The translations under genes were made by a program, and so were the position numbers. This document shows positions 8,925 to 18,657 of a stretch of DNA of 64,000 bases, piece by piece. Below the pieces are notes generated by a model. The model saw only the letters and a list, made by a program, of their open reading frames with translations. It did not search any database and was not told the DNA's origin. This stretch comes from Firmicutes bacterium UBA4881 (GTDB lineage: Bacteria; Bacillota; DTU065). Position 1 is the stretch's first letter. Each line of letters begins with the position of its first letter. Where the stretch lies: positions 79,904-143,903 of the forward strand of contig DHDH01000029.1 of the NCBI GenBank assembly GCA_002399235.1. The letters are read 5' to 3'.

Positions 8925-10472
8925 TTATTTATCCATACCAGGCCATACTGGAGCTTTACCAGTTGCAGCAATTTCACCAGCGATCTTACCGAAGCTAAGA
9001 GCATCGGCAACAGCGTTAGAACCAAGACGGTTGGTCCCATGAACGCCACCAACAACCTCGCCAGCTGCATAAAGACCAGGAATTACTTTATCCCAAACAT
9101 CTTGAACTTCTGCTCTAGGAGTAATCTTCAAACCACCCATAGTGTGGTGAGCAGATGGCCATTGTGGGATAGCATAGTATGGTCCTTCATACATAGGTAA
9201 AGTAACACCCTTATCAATACGTTTACCAAAATCAGGATCCTTACCATTTTCAACATATTGGTTGTGTTGATTAATGGTAGCAATTAAGGTTTCAGCCTTC
9301 ATATTAACCTTATTACCCTTGTAGGTGTGAGCATTGATCATTTCTACGAGTTCTTCTAAGGTATCTGCCTTAAAGACTCTATCTCTGCCCATACCCCATT
9401 CGAGGTCAGCTGCGGTTGTGAAAAGGCCAGCCATTTTCTCGTTAAAGATAGAGAAGGTTGGGAATCCACCAGACTTCAAAGCAGCCATAGAGTTAACGTC
9501 TCTGCGTTCTCCTTCGTTAACATATCTCTTACCGTTAATGTCAACATAGACAATACCAAACCCAGGGCCACTGCAAGGAACAACAGCAATCTTGTCTAGA
9601 CGACCGTTGTTAGGATCTGCAAATGGATAGAGTTGAATGTAGGACATGTGTAAGGTGTTAGCACCAATTTGTTGAGCTAATCTGATGCCTTCACCAGTAG
9701 CACAAGGTTGGTTTGTTGTAGGTGTTTCTGGAGTAATCCATGGTACATAGTTTTGTCTCATTTCAGGGTTAGCAGCAAAGCCACCGGTTGTTAGAACAAT
9801 ACCGTTTAAGGCACGAATATTCTTAGTGCCTTCTTTGGTTTGTACCTTAATACCTAAAACTCTGCCATCAAGAGGCTTCTCACGATAGATGTAAACCATC
9901 TTAGTATTGAGTTGAACTGGGATATTAGCTTTTTTAACCATATTCCATTGGGTTTCAATAATATCAGAACCGCATTGGTTTTCGGTTGTGTAGGTACGGT
10001 AGCTATAGTGTCCACCAATACGGGAGAGAGCTTCACGAACTTTCAAACCATTATCAAGAAGCAGATCTAACATAACAGGTGAACCATAAACGAATTGCTC
10101 AACAAGCTTGGGATCGCTTAGGCTATCACCACCAGCAATAGTATCTGCAACGTGTTTTGCAGGAGTATCTAGTTCAAGGTTTAATTTTTCAGCCATATCT
10201 AATTTGCTTGTCCAAGCAGCCCAAATACCACCGTTAATAATTGAGTTACCACCAACGAAAGGCATTTTTTCAATTAAAACAGTTTTAGCACCAGTTTGAT
10301 GGGATGCATATACTGCAGATAGACCAGCAAATCCGCCACCAACAACTACTACATCATAGGTCTCATCCCATTCGGTTGGAGGAGTTACAAAACCTTTATC
10401 TTCAGCAAGTACTCCAAAACTACAGGAGAGAACCAGAAGAGTTGCCATCAGGAATAAAATACTTCTCTTCAT
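8925..10472 (-). CDS. Secreted FAD-dependent reductase, flavocytochrome c / fumarate reductase flavoprotein family
   Basis: A 515-residue protein with a signal peptide at about 1-23 (hydrophobic FLMATLLVLSCSFGVLA). The dinucleotide motif VVVVGGGFAGLSAVYAS lies near 40-57 and matches the FAD_binding_2 fold of fumarate and urocanate reductases. C-terminal FAD-contact segments AAGEVVGGVHG and NRLGSNAVADALSFG are present. There is no haem-binding domain. The adjacent exported FMN-binding protein probably supplies electrons, giving a two-component extracellular reductase. The acceptor (fumarate, an enoate, urocanate or other) cannot be told from sequence. The start has GAAAGGAAG upstream. Confidence 0.85.
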   Translation of the reverse strand: MKRSILFLMATLLVLSCSFGVLAEDKGFVTPPTEWDETYDVVVVGGGFAGLSAVYASHQTGAKTVLIEKMPFVGGNSIINGGIWAAWTSKLDMAEKLNLELDTPAKHVADTIAGGDSLSDPKLVEQFVYGSPVMLDLLLDNGLKVREALSRIGGHYSYRTYTTENQCGSDIIETQWNMVKKANIPVQLNTKMVYIYREKPLDGRVLGIKVQTKEGTKNIRALNGIVLTTGGFAANPEMRQNYVPWITPETPTTNQPCATGEGIRLAQQIGANTLHMSYIQLYPFADPNNGRLDKIAVVPCSGPGFGIVYVDINGKRYVNEGERRDVNSMAALKSGGFPTFSIFNEKMAGLFTTAADLEWGMGRDRVFKADTLEELVEMINAHTYKGNKVNMKAETLIATINQHNQYVENGKDPDFGKRIDKGVTLPMYEGPYYAIPQWPSAHHTMGGLKITPRAEVQDVWDKVIPGLYAAGEVVGGVHGTNRLGSNAVADALSFGKIAGEIAATGKAPVWPGMDK

Positions 10473-10501
10473 TGATCTACTCTTCCTTTCTATTAGAACT
10501 A

Positions 10502-11374
10502 TTACTTAAGAGCGTTTTTAACAGCTTCCATAAGAGCTTTACTTGTTACTGAAGCGCCAGCTACAGCGTCAACTTCTACGCTTTGCTTTTCGATCATTGC
10601 AGGAATGACCTGTTTGAAAGCAGCATCAGAAATACCAGGTGTCTCTTTGTGTTCGAGTACAATAATCTCCTTGATTTTACCATCTTTAATAGTTACTTTA
10701 ACTTTCAAAGGAGCATTATGTCCTCTAGCTGTACCTTCAAATGTACCATCTTTTAAGACAACCTTTTCAGGTGCCTTAGCCATCTTCAAAACTTCGTCTA
10801 CAGCACTAATCATCGCTCTTGAAGATACTGTAGCACCAAGCACTGCATCGACATCCGTACTTTGTGTAGCAAGGATTGCTTTGGAAACCTCAGTAAATGC
10901 TGTATCTGAGATGATTGGAGTCTCTTCGGATTCCAATACATCGATAGCAGTGATTCTGCCACCTTTAATAACAACCTTCACCTTCACAGGTCCGTTGTTA
11001 CCTTTAGCAATAACCTCATAAGTTCCATCTTTAAAACCAGGATCTTTTAGTGCGTTTTCTACTGCACTCATCATGGCTCTACTAGAAACTGTAGCTCCCA
11101 TAACTGTGTCAACATCAAATTTTTGTGAAGCTATAATTTCTTTAGAAACCTCAGCAAATGCAGTGTCAGAGATGATTGGTGTTTCTTCTGATTCTAACAC
11201 CTTAATTTTTGCAATCTTCCCATTTGTTACTGTAACCTCTACCTTGATTGGACCGTTATTACCTTTAGCTTTACCGATGAAAGTTCCATCGGGATAAGTA
11301 GCCAATGCAGAACTGCCTAAAATCAAGACAATAGCTGCAGTTACTAACAGGGTTTTTTTGAAAAATTGCCTCAT
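10502..11374 (-). CDS. Exported protein with three tandem FMN-binding domains
   Basis: After a signal peptide (MRQFFKKTLLVTAAIVLILG) come three FMN_bind repeats of about 80-90 residues. Each starts DGTF/Y and ends in the flavinylation-type motif, VMGATVSS, VLGATVSS and AGASVTS. In this family ApbE attaches FMN to the Thr or Ser of this motif, so three FMNs per chain are expected. I chose ATG 11374, eight bases after AAGGAGGG, because the longer frame from 11413 would hide the signal peptide. It is 29 bases upstream of the FAD reductase gene and likely co-transcribed with it. Confidence 0.88.
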   Translation of the reverse strand: MRQFFKKTLLVTAAIVLILGSSALATYPDGTFIGKAKGNNGPIKVEVTVTNGKIAKIKVLESEETPIISDTAFAEVSKEIIASQKFDVDTVMGATVSSRAMMSAVENALKDPGFKDGTYEVIAKGNNGPVKVKVVIKGGRITAIDVLESEETPIISDTAFTEVSKAILATQSTDVDAVLGATVSSRAMISAVDEVLKMAKAPEKVVLKDGTFEGTARGHNAPLKVKVTIKDGKIKEIIVLEHKETPGISDAAFKQVIPAMIEKQSVEVDAVAGASVTSKALMEAVKNALK

Positions 11375-11469
11375 TTGCTTGCCCTCCTTCCCTGTTCGTT
11401 TCTTATTTAACATTCTTCGTCATCTTTTTAACTCCTGCACCATTCTTTATTTCTTTTGCAAAGTAATGT

Positions 11470-11506
11470 AAAAAGAAATAGGACTCTACCTAAACGGCAG
11501 AATCCT
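11470..11506 (-). terminator. Hairpin and T-rich tract upstream of the FMN-binding gene
   Basis: Stem AGGATTCTGCC with GGTAGAGTCCT (two GT wobbles) around GTTTA at 11480-11506, followed on the minus strand by a T-rich stretch. It probably terminates rng read-through or acts as a leader for the FMN-binding gene; its exact role is unclear. Confidence 0.55.
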
Positions 11507-11571
11507 ACTTAATTAGCTTTAATCTCAACCTATAGTAACTTAAAGCCATAGACAAGATTTTTTAAGTCAAT

Positions 11572-13020
11572 TTAATTGTTAGGTTCGATTGCATATTCCC
11601 AGTGTTTAAATTCGCTATGATATTCAAAACGCAGTTCAGCGTTAATATATTCACTTAATTCACTATAGTGATCACCAGACAGTTCTTTTAACTTTTCAGC
11701 TATTACTGGATGTAGTTTAATTACATAAGAAACTGCTGGGCTTTCTTTACGGGTAGTAATTAGATCTCTTACCACCTTAAAAGCCACTGTCTCTTCCTGC
11801 CACACTTTCCCTGAACCATTACAGAGTGGACAAGTTTTTTGTAGTGTGCTACCTAGATCATGAGATGACTTTTGCCTAGTAAGTTCTAAAAGTCCCAATG
11901 ATGTGAAACCTAAAACATGAGTCTTGGTGCGATCTTGTTTCAAGTGTTCTTCGAGCCTCTGCCGTACTTTTTCTCGATCATCTTGGTTTTCCATATCGAT
12001 AAAATCGATAATAATGATTCCACCAATATTTCTTAAACGTAGTTGCCTAGCTATTTCTTCAGCCGCATCTAAGTTAGTCCTCAAAACTGTTTGTTGTAAT
12101 GAATTGTGACCTGTAAACTTACCTGTATTTACATCAACCGATAAAAGTGCTTCAGTTTGATCGAAGATAAGAAAGCCGCCACAATCTAGCCATATTTTCC
12201 GCCGTAGCGATTTTTCTATCTCTGTTTCGATCCCATAAGCAGAAAATAAGGGCTCTTTATCAGTATAAAAACGAATAAGATCTTCGTCACTACTATTATA
12301 TCTTTTTATCGCTTTACGTAATTTCATTGTCTCTATAGCAGAATCGACCACTATCTCTTCTAAATCTTCTACTATCAAGTCACGTACTAGCCGATAGGAA
12401 AGATCACTATCTGAATAAAGCAGCAATGGTGCTTTAGAAGTAGAAGCTTTTCTCTCAATATCGCCCCAGGTATCTAACAGAAATGCTAAATCTAGCGCTA
12501 GATTCTCTTTTTCTACACCTTTAGCAGCAGTTCTCACAATTAAGCCCATGTTAGCTGGTCTAATCTCTTCAGCTATAGCCTTAAGCCTCTCTCTTTCATC
12601 TTCATCCTCGATACGCCTTGAGATACCTAAGCCTGGGGTCTTGGGCATTAGTACTAGATATCTTCCTGGTATGGTTAGCGAAGCGGTTACTCTAGCTCCT
12701 TTGGAACCAAAAGCCTCTTTTTTTATCTGTACGAGAACCTCTTGACCTGGCTGAACCAGTTTTTGAATCTTTTCTTGCTTTTCGTTTTGTTTCGGTGCTG
12801 CATCACAAGCATGGATAAAAGCATTTTTATCCATGCCAATGTTAACAAAAGCCGCATCCATACCAGGAAGCACATTAGCAACCTTACCTTTATATATATC
12901 GCCAAAAGTAGCATCATTTTCTAAATTCCGTTCGACTCTCAGTTCCACCAATTTGCCATTTTCGATTACAGCAACCCTTTTTTCTTTCCAATTGGCATTA
13001 ATAAGAATTTTCTTACTCAT
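11572..13020 (-). CDS. rng: Ribonuclease G/E family endoribonuclease
   Basis: A 482-residue RNase G-type enzyme for rRNA and mRNA processing. An S1 RNA-binding domain lies at about 36-115 (GDIYKGKVANVLPGMDAAFVN). The catalytic metal ligands fit Asp296 (LLSVDVNTG) and Asp339 (IIIIDFIDM), and the zinc-link cysteines are Cys397 and Cys400 (CPLCNGSG). It lacks the long C-terminal scaffold of RNase E. It follows the DUF2344 and radical SAM genes, an order common in Clostridia. Confidence 0.93.
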   Translation of the reverse strand: MSKKILINANWKEKRVAVIENGKLVELRVERNLENDATFGDIYKGKVANVLPGMDAAFVNIGMDKNAFIHACDAAPKQNEKQEKIQKLVQPGQEVLVQIKKEAFGSKGARVTASLTIPGRYLVLMPKTPGLGISRRIEDEDERERLKAIAEEIRPANMGLIVRTAAKGVEKENLALDLAFLLDTWGDIERKASTSKAPLLLYSDSDLSYRLVRDLIVEDLEEIVVDSAIETMKLRKAIKRYNSSDEDLIRFYTDKEPLFSAYGIETEIEKSLRRKIWLDCGGFLIFDQTEALLSVDVNTGKFTGHNSLQQTVLRTNLDAAEEIARQLRLRNIGGIIIIDFIDMENQDDREKVRQRLEEHLKQDRTKTHVLGFTSLGLLELTRQKSSHDLGSTLQKTCPLCNGSGKVWQEETVAFKVVRDLITTRKESPAVSYVIKLHPVIAEKLKELSGDHYSELSEYINAELRFEYHSEFKHWEYAIEPNN

Positions 13021-13038
13021 AGCTTGTCTTTCAGCCCC

Positions 13039-13692
13039 TTACATAAGCCGCATTAGGGGAGAAACCAAAGAACCATTTCGTTCAATAAAGAGATCTTCTC
13101 GACAGACTTTTATCTGCTCATCATCTAAAGACAGTGCCGTTAATAAGGCATCTGGTCGCAAATTATAAGCACTACCAGCTCGGCATATTAGTCTAACACC
13201 GTCTTCATACGGCTCAATAGAATTAATTAGTGGTCTTAGATCAGTCTCGGTCTTTTTATTATTTTTCTCTTTTATAAAGATAATCTCACTCTTATCTAAA
13301 GCCTCTAGTATCTCTAAGGCCCTATCACCTTTAAACAGATAACTTGCATGTGTAATTGCAGCCATCACGGGTTTAACTTTATCATCTAAATTTTTTGCCA
13401 TATAAACAGGGAATCCTGGCGGCAAGGTAGCCACTAAGAGCTCCTGCACTTCATTTTCGTCTACCTCATTTTCTAAAGAGATATCCAAGTATTCACCTCT
13501 ACTTGTAAGCCCTAATGAAAGAGCTTGCCCAAATACCAGCTTAGGCCTAGGACTATAACCTTTAGTATAGGCTAAGGGTAAACCAGCTCTTCTTAATGCT
13601 CTTTCAAAGACACGTAGTACATCGAGGTGTGAGATAAAAGACACACTGCGTTCTTTACCAAATTTTATGCAGGTAATTATCTTACTCACCAC
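13039..13692 (-). CDS. DUF2344 / TIGR03936-family protein
   Basis: A 217-residue protein with the family start IKFGKERSVSFISHLDVLRVFERALRRAGLP and YSPRPKLVFGQALSLG. It is encoded in many bacteria next to, or fused with, the TIGR03960 radical SAM protein; here it overlaps that gene by 11 bases, so coupling is likely. The biochemical role is unknown. RNase G lies 18 bases downstream. Confidence 0.88.
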   Translation of the reverse strand: MVSKIITCIKFGKERSVSFISHLDVLRVFERALRRAGLPLAYTKGYSPRPKLVFGQALSLGLTSRGEYLDISLENEVDENEVQELLVATLPPGFPVYMAKNLDDKVKPVMAAITHASYLFKGDRALEILEALDKSEIIFIKEKNNKKTETDLRPLINSIEPYEDGVRLICRAGSAYNLRPDALLTALSLDDEQIKVCREDLFIERNGSLVSPLMRLM

Positions 13693-15496
13693 CTTTTAAG
13701 GAAATTGCGGTAGCAAAACTAGAACATACACCACATCCTGTACAGCCAACTTCTCGACAATCTTGTGTGGTCTGTTCAGCTAAAGCCTTCTGCCACTCAT
13801 GGTAGAGAAAACTCTTTTCTACACCACTATCGATGTGTTCCCACGGAAAGACTTCATTTTGAGGACGTTCTCTAAGTGCATAGAAATCGGGATCTATACC
13901 ACAGGCCTTAAAGGCTTCTGCCCACAGTTCTGGCTTAAAGTATTCATTCCAAGTGTCGAAGTGAGCGCCATGTTCTTCAGCATAAAGTATCGCTTCAGCA
14001 ACCCTTCTATCACCCCTGGCAATAACAGCTTCTAGATAGGAGATCTCGGGGTTATGCCAACTATAATTGAGACCAGGACCTTTAAGATTATCTTTAAGGA
14101 GAAATTGTTTTCTCCTTAACTCATCTCGCGGATTCTGCCCACACCACTGAAAAGGTGTATGACCTTTAGGTACAAATGAGGATGTGGAGACAGTAACAGT
14201 TACTCTCTTCGTATAACGTCTACCCAACTCACGTACTTTTTTACCAAGTTCAGCAATAGCCAGTATATCTTCATCAGTCTCTGTAGGTAAGCCAATCATA
14301 AAATAAAGTTTGATATGTGTCCAACCATTTTGAAAAGCTGCTTCAGCTGTCTTTAGCAAGTCTTCTTCAGTAACATTTTTATTAATTACATTTCTCATTC
14401 TTTGGCTTCCAGCTTCAGGAGCAAAGGTAAGACCAGTCTTTTTAACCTTTTCAATCTCCCTAGCTAGTTCAACAGAAAAGCTATCGATACGTAATGAAGG
14501 CAAAGAAAGTGAGATTTTCTCTGGCTCTAATACTTGCATTAGTTCGGGAACTAAACAAGCTAGTGCTGAATAGTCTGCTGTAGATAGTGAAGTTAATGAT
14601 ACTTCTTCATAACCTGTATTTTTTAAAGTTTCAAGGACTAACCTTTTTATCTCTTCTTTTGAACGTTCTCTGGTTGGTCTATAGAGCATACCTGCTTGAC
14701 AAAAGCGACATCCTCTTAAGCAACCGCGAAAAACCTCTACATTGACTCGGTCATGGATCGTTTGCAAATAAGGAACAATCGGTGATGTGGGGTAATCAAC
14801 TGCATCTAAATCCTTAATAATAGCTTTTTTAACTTTCTTTTCTGGTGTAATCTTGGCAATTGTGCTATCTTGTTTATATTCTATTTCATAATCACTAGGT
14901 ACATAAACACCTGATAGTTTGGCTATAGCTTGTAACCTTTTTTCTCTGTCTGGTTCCTGTTCTAAAATTTCTAAAATCCGCAAAAAAACTTCTTCGCCAT
15001 CGCCTAGCACAAAGACATCAAAAAAGGGCGCTAAAGGCTCAGGGTTGAAAGCGCAAGGCCCACCCGCAATAACTAATGGCCCACTCTTACGATCTTTGCT
15101 TCTAATAGGGATAGAAGCAAGACGCAACATACGCAAAATATTAGAATAACTGAGTTCATATTGAAGGGTAAAACCAACTAGATCGAGCTTTCCAAGTGGT
15201 GTTGAGCTCTCTAAAGTCATTAGAGGGATCTTTTCTTCGTTAAGAATGGCCTCCATATCTGGCCAAGGAGCAAAAACTCTTTCGGCCCAATAATTAGGAT
15301 CTTTATTGGCTATATGGTAAAGGATTTTTATACCTAAATGACTCATACCCACCTCGTAAACATCGGGAAAAGCTAAGGCAACATGAACTTTAGGTTGCTT
15401 TTTTCTCTGTATAGAATGAAGTTCAGTGCCCAGGTATCTAGCAGGTTTTTCAATTCTATTTAAATGTTTTTCCAAGAGATCTTGGTATGTGAGCAA
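13682..15496 (-). CDS. TIGR03960-family B12-binding-like radical SAM protein
   Basis: A 604-residue protein. The N-terminal part (about 35-200) resembles a cobalamin-binding Rossmann domain (FPDVYEVGMSHLG, IAGGPCAFNPEP). The radical SAM cluster is Cys259-x3-Cys263-x2-Cys266 (CLRGCRFC), followed by a TIM-barrel domain. A C-terminal Cys-rich segment (CREVGCTGCGVC) could bind a second cluster. The reaction is unknown. It pairs with the overlapping DUF2344 gene. Confidence 0.88.
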   Translation of the reverse strand: MLTYQDLLEKHLNRIEKPARYLGTELHSIQRKKQPKVHVALAFPDVYEVGMSHLGIKILYHIANKDPNYWAERVFAPWPDMEAILNEEKIPLMTLESSTPLGKLDLVGFTLQYELSYSNILRMLRLASIPIRSKDRKSGPLVIAGGPCAFNPEPLAPFFDVFVLGDGEEVFLRILEILEQEPDREKRLQAIAKLSGVYVPSDYEIEYKQDSTIAKITPEKKVKKAIIKDLDAVDYPTSPIVPYLQTIHDRVNVEVFRGCLRGCRFCQAGMLYRPTRERSKEEIKRLVLETLKNTGYEEVSLTSLSTADYSALACLVPELMQVLEPEKISLSLPSLRIDSFSVELAREIEKVKKTGLTFAPEAGSQRMRNVINKNVTEEDLLKTAEAAFQNGWTHIKLYFMIGLPTETDEDILAIAELGKKVRELGRRYTKRVTVTVSTSSFVPKGHTPFQWCGQNPRDELRRKQFLLKDNLKGPGLNYSWHNPEISYLEAVIARGDRRVAEAILYAEEHGAHFDTWNEYFKPELWAEAFKACGIDPDFYALRERPQNEVFPWEHIDSGVEKSFLYHEWQKALAEQTTQDCREVGCTGCGVCSSFATAISLKGGE

Positions 15497-15517
15497 TTTC
15501 TTTAGCTCCTTTCTAAT

Positions 15518-15555
15518 AAAGAAAAGGCCAAGTCTGGTAAACCCCAGGCTTGGCC
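15518..15555 (-). terminator. Terminator after rodA
   Basis: GGCCAAGCCTGG with CCAGACTTGGCC on the minus strand (one mismatch) around GGTTTA at 15526-15555, then a TTTTCTTT tract. It separates the rodA-side operon from the radical SAM gene. Confidence 0.88.
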
Positions 15556-15561
15556 GTTATA

Positions 15562-16686
15562 TTAGGCGCCATAGAAGTTTAACTTCTTTTGTCTCATACT
15601 AATAGATAACAACAGGCCAATAGCAATCATATTGACTAATAGGTTGTTAACACCATAACTTATAAAGGGCAAAGTTAAACCCGTTGATGGCATAAGACCA
15701 ATTGCGCCTCCTATATTGATCAGAACATGGGCAAATATCATCAGAGTTATTCCACCCGCTAAAAGTGCGCCAAAACGATCGCGAGCTTCTAAAGTTATCT
15801 TTACACCCTGCCACAATAAGTAAAAGTAAAGACCTATTACAAACGCAGCTCCAATAAAACCTATTTCTTCACCAATTACTGCAAAAATATAGTCAGTATG
15901 GTGTTCGGGTAGCCAATTAAGTTGACTTTGAGTACTGTTAAAAAGACCTTTACCCCAGAGTTTTCCGGAACCAATAGCAATCTTTGATTGCCTCACATTA
16001 TAGCCTGCACCATAAGGATCAAATTCAGGGTTAAGATAAACTTTAATTCTTTTTTTCTGGTAATCTTTAAGTACAAATATATAAGCAAGTGGTGCAACAA
16101 TTAGACCAGCTATTGTAGCTCCAATAAGATATTTCAAGTCTAAACCAGCTAGAAAAAAGAAACCAAATGCTAAGATAGCAAAGATCATAGCTGTCCCTAA
16201 GTCAGGTTGTCTACTCACTAAAAATGCTGGAACCAGGACAATAATTAAAGCCTGCAATATCTCCCAAAAGGAAAACGGGGGCTCTTTTCCCGAGAAAAAT
16301 TTTGCGAGGGCAATAATCACTGCTAATTTAGCAAACTCTGCTGGTTGTATCGAAAAAGCACCGATAAAGATCCAGCGCTTAGCCCCGTTTATTTCTGTAC
16401 CCAAAATAGGTACAGCAATTAACAAGAGAAGTGCTAATACATAAATTAACCAGGCAAAACGTTCAAAATCCCTATAATCTAGCATAGCAGTAATAATAGC
16501 CACGACTATACCCAACAAAACAAATTTTAGTTGTTTTGTTAAATAGGCGTTTGGACTAACACCATATCGAAGAGTTTGTGAAGCATGTGTTGAACTATAG
16601 ATAAAGACTATACCAATAATCGTTAGAGCGAGAGTTGTTATGACTAATCGCCAATTTATATTATCTAAATATCTATAACGATACAT
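15562..16686 (-). CDS. rodA: Peptidoglycan glycosyltransferase RodA (SEDS family)
   Basis: A 374-residue SEDS protein with about ten membrane helices that polymerises lipid II for lateral wall growth. Signatures are YSSTHASQ near 31-38, GAKRWI, QPAEFAKLAVI and the C-terminal GLTLPFISYGVNNLLVN. It is the expected partner of the class B PBP2 encoded upstream with mreBCD, and lies directly after minE. Location in the mre/min cluster supports RodA over FtsW or SpoVE. Confidence 0.92.
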   Translation of the reverse strand: MYRYRYLDNINWRLVITTLALTIIGIVFIYSSTHASQTLRYGVSPNAYLTKQLKFVLLGIVVAIITAMLDYRDFERFAWLIYVLALLLLIAVPILGTEINGAKRWIFIGAFSIQPAEFAKLAVIIALAKFFSGKEPPFSFWEILQALIIVLVPAFLVSRQPDLGTAMIFAILAFGFFFLAGLDLKYLIGATIAGLIVAPLAYIFVLKDYQKKRIKVYLNPEFDPYGAGYNVRQSKIAIGSGKLWGKGLFNSTQSQLNWLPEHHTDYIFAVIGEEIGFIGAAFVIGLYFYLLWQGVKITLEARDRFGALLAGGITLMIFAHVLINIGGAIGLMPSTGLTLPFISYGVNNLLVNMIAIGLLLSISMRQKKLNFYGA

Positions 16687-16715
16687 GCCTCAACCCCCTA
16701 GGTAAAGAGCTAGCT

Positions 16716-16985
16716 CTAAGCACCTTTAATACTCTTTTTATTACTTACAATTGGGATGCTTGCGATTAAAGCAACTTTTTCATTCTTAGACTCCATTTTA
16801 AACTCTAAATCATTAGTATCGAATTCAATATAATGGGAGATAACATCAATTAACTCGCGCTTCATCGATTCGATAGTTTCTTGAGATACACTAGCTCTAT
16901 CATGGATAAGCACAAGACGCAATCTTTCTTTTGCAGCATTTTTACTGCCAGCCTCGCCACTGAACAATTTTTTAAATCCAAACAT
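16716..16985 (-). CDS. minE: Cell division topological specificity factor MinE
   Basis: An 89-residue MinE. The N-terminal segment AAKERLRLVLIHDRA is the MinD-binding region, and the C-terminal dimerisation domain follows (SMKRELIDVISHYIEF). It drives MinCD off the membrane to set mid-cell division. It lies 12 bases after minD in minC-minD-minE order. Confidence 0.95.
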   Translation of the reverse strand: MFGFKKLFSGEAGSKNAAKERLRLVLIHDRASVSQETIESMKRELIDVISHYIEFDTNDLEFKMESKNEKVALIASIPIVSNKKSIKGA

Positions 16986-16997
16986 GCAACCAGCTCC

Positions 16998-17804
16998 CTA
17001 TTGAGCGAGCCCAAAGAAACGCATCACGGCACTGACAAAGCTTCTATCAGGTTTTTCGTCAAATGGTATATCTTCCCCTAACACCCTACCTGCCATGTCG
17101 TGAAATGCTTGGGCAACACTGTTTTTGCTACTTAGAACAATGGGTTCCCCTTTATTGGTTGAAACAATAACTGACTCATCGTCAGGTATTACCCCTAACA
17201 CATTGATTCTTAGCAGATCTTCTATATCAGAAACATCCAGCATCTCTTTTTTTCGTACCATATCCATGCGAATACGGTTGACCACCATGTGCATGTTCTC
17301 TAAAGGAATATTACCTTTCTTATCTAAAAGACCCACTACTCTATCAGCGTCTCTTACCGAAGAGACCTCGGGAGTTACAATTATAATTGCTTCATCTGCA
17401 CCAATAATTGCATTTAGAAATCCTTGTTCAATTCCAGCTGGACAGTCGATGAGCACAAAATCAAATTCTTCTTTAATATTCTCAACTAAAGCTTTCATTT
17501 GCTCAGGCTTAATGGCATCTTTATCTTTTATTTGGGCTGCTGGTAATAGATACAATCCATCAATACGCTTGTCCTTGATCAGGGCTTTGTTATAAGTACA
17601 TACCCCTTCAACCACATTGACTAAATCATAGACAATTCTGTTTTCTAACCCCATTACCACATCAAGATTTCTCAAGCCGATATCAGCATCTAAAAGAACA
17701 ACAGTATTACCTGCTAAAGCTAAAGCTGCTCCTAGATTTGCGGTTGTAGTGGTTTTCCCCACTCCACCCTTACCCGAAGTAATTACTATCGCTTTTCCAC
17801 TCAT
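16998..17804 (-). CDS. minD: Septum site-determining ATPase MinD
   Basis: A ParA/MinD ATPase with the deviant Walker A GKGGVGKTT at residues 11-19, DADIGLRNLD, and a C-terminal amphipathic membrane-targeting helix (FVSAVMRFFGLAQ). ATG 17804 has GGGAGGT seven bases upstream and overlaps the minC stop by four bases (ATGA). The frame running up to 17876 is not needed. It recruits MinC to the membrane and is released by MinE. Confidence 0.96.
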   Translation of the reverse strand: MSGKAIVITSGKGGVGKTTTTANLGAALALAGNTVVLLDADIGLRNLDVVMGLENRIVYDLVNVVEGVCTYNKALIKDKRIDGLYLLPAAQIKDKDAIKPEQMKALVENIKEEFDFVLIDCPAGIEQGFLNAIIGADEAIIIVTPEVSSVRDADRVVGLLDKKGNIPLENMHMVVNRIRMDMVRKKEMLDVSDIEDLLRINVLGVIPDDESVIVSTNKGEPIVLSSKNSVAQAFHDMAGRVLGEDIPFDEKPDRSFVSAVMRFFGLAQ

Positions 17805-18493
17805 AGTTTGACCTCCCTGCCGTGTATAAATAAACGGCGCCAAAAAGGCAGCGGTTCGGTAACCAATTTCTCCCAAGCTTCAATTACAATTCCATTGGGT
17901 CCCACCCTAGCTACCTCAGGCCCTTGAGGTGTAGACAAATCATCAGGCGCTCTAGAAATGTGACTACCAATCCTTAGTTGAGTTGCTTGTAATCTAAGTG
18001 CCCTGATTCTGGATTTTTCATTTCCGTCTGAACCTGCATGGGCAACACCAAGGAGATTACCCCAAACCAGAATATTACCAGTAGCTACAACCTCGGCACC
18101 TGGATTAACATCACCAACAATGACCAGATCACCATCTGCAGTAATTCTATCACCTGATCTTAATCGTTTTTCTACCCAAAAGATACCTTGTTCTACGCCA
18201 ATTTTTTCTGGTGTTTTTATAATTTCTGTTTCAATTATTGTCGTACTGTTTACACGCCTTAACTCTCTTAGTTTTACCTGGCTATTTGCTAACACTTGCG
18301 TGAGTCTTGCTAGAAATTGTTCTTCTACAATAAATGTTTCTGGCAAAACTATAATAGCTTCACTACCACTAAAGAAAGCAGGACTATTTTTAAGCTTGTC
18401 CTCAAGGAGTGTTACAGCCTGCCCAATGTCTTCTTCGAACTCAATTACGATTCCATTTTTACTACCTTTAATTCGAAGTGAGTTAGCTGGCAT
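17801..18493 (-). CDS. minC: Septum formation inhibitor MinC
   Basis: A 230-residue MinC. An N-terminal domain of about 100 residues is followed by the beta-helical C-terminal domain that binds FtsZ and MinD (RSGDRITADGDLVIVGDVNPGAEVVATGNILVWG at about 112-145). It is the first gene of minCDE and overlaps minD by four bases. Confidence 0.94.
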   Translation of the reverse strand: MPANSLRIKGSKNGIVIEFEEDIGQAVTLLEDKLKNSPAFFSGSEAIIVLPETFIVEEQFLARLTQVLANSQVKLRELRRVNSTTIIETEIIKTPEKIGVEQGIFWVEKRLRSGDRITADGDLVIVGDVNPGAEVVATGNILVWGNLLGVAHAGSDGNEKSRIRALRLQATQLRIGSHISRAPDDLSTPQGPEVARVGPNGIVIEAWEKLVTEPLPFWRRLFIHGREVKL

Positions 18494-18657
18494 GTTATCA
18501 CTCTTCCTGAAAATAACTTTTCAGTGTACCTTTTCTCTATTGCTAGTCCATCTCCTGCCTCATTAGGCCTAGTATTGCAATTTAACTGAAAGAACTATTT
18601 GTTTTACACGTAACTTACTAACCATAATATTTAGTATTTAAAGTTAAATTAACAGTT

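Noticed and set aside
12742..13168. Plus-strand open frames across rng and the DUF2344 gene
   Set aside because: They are antisense to secure minus-strand genes, lack ribosome-binding sites and show no protein-like composition.
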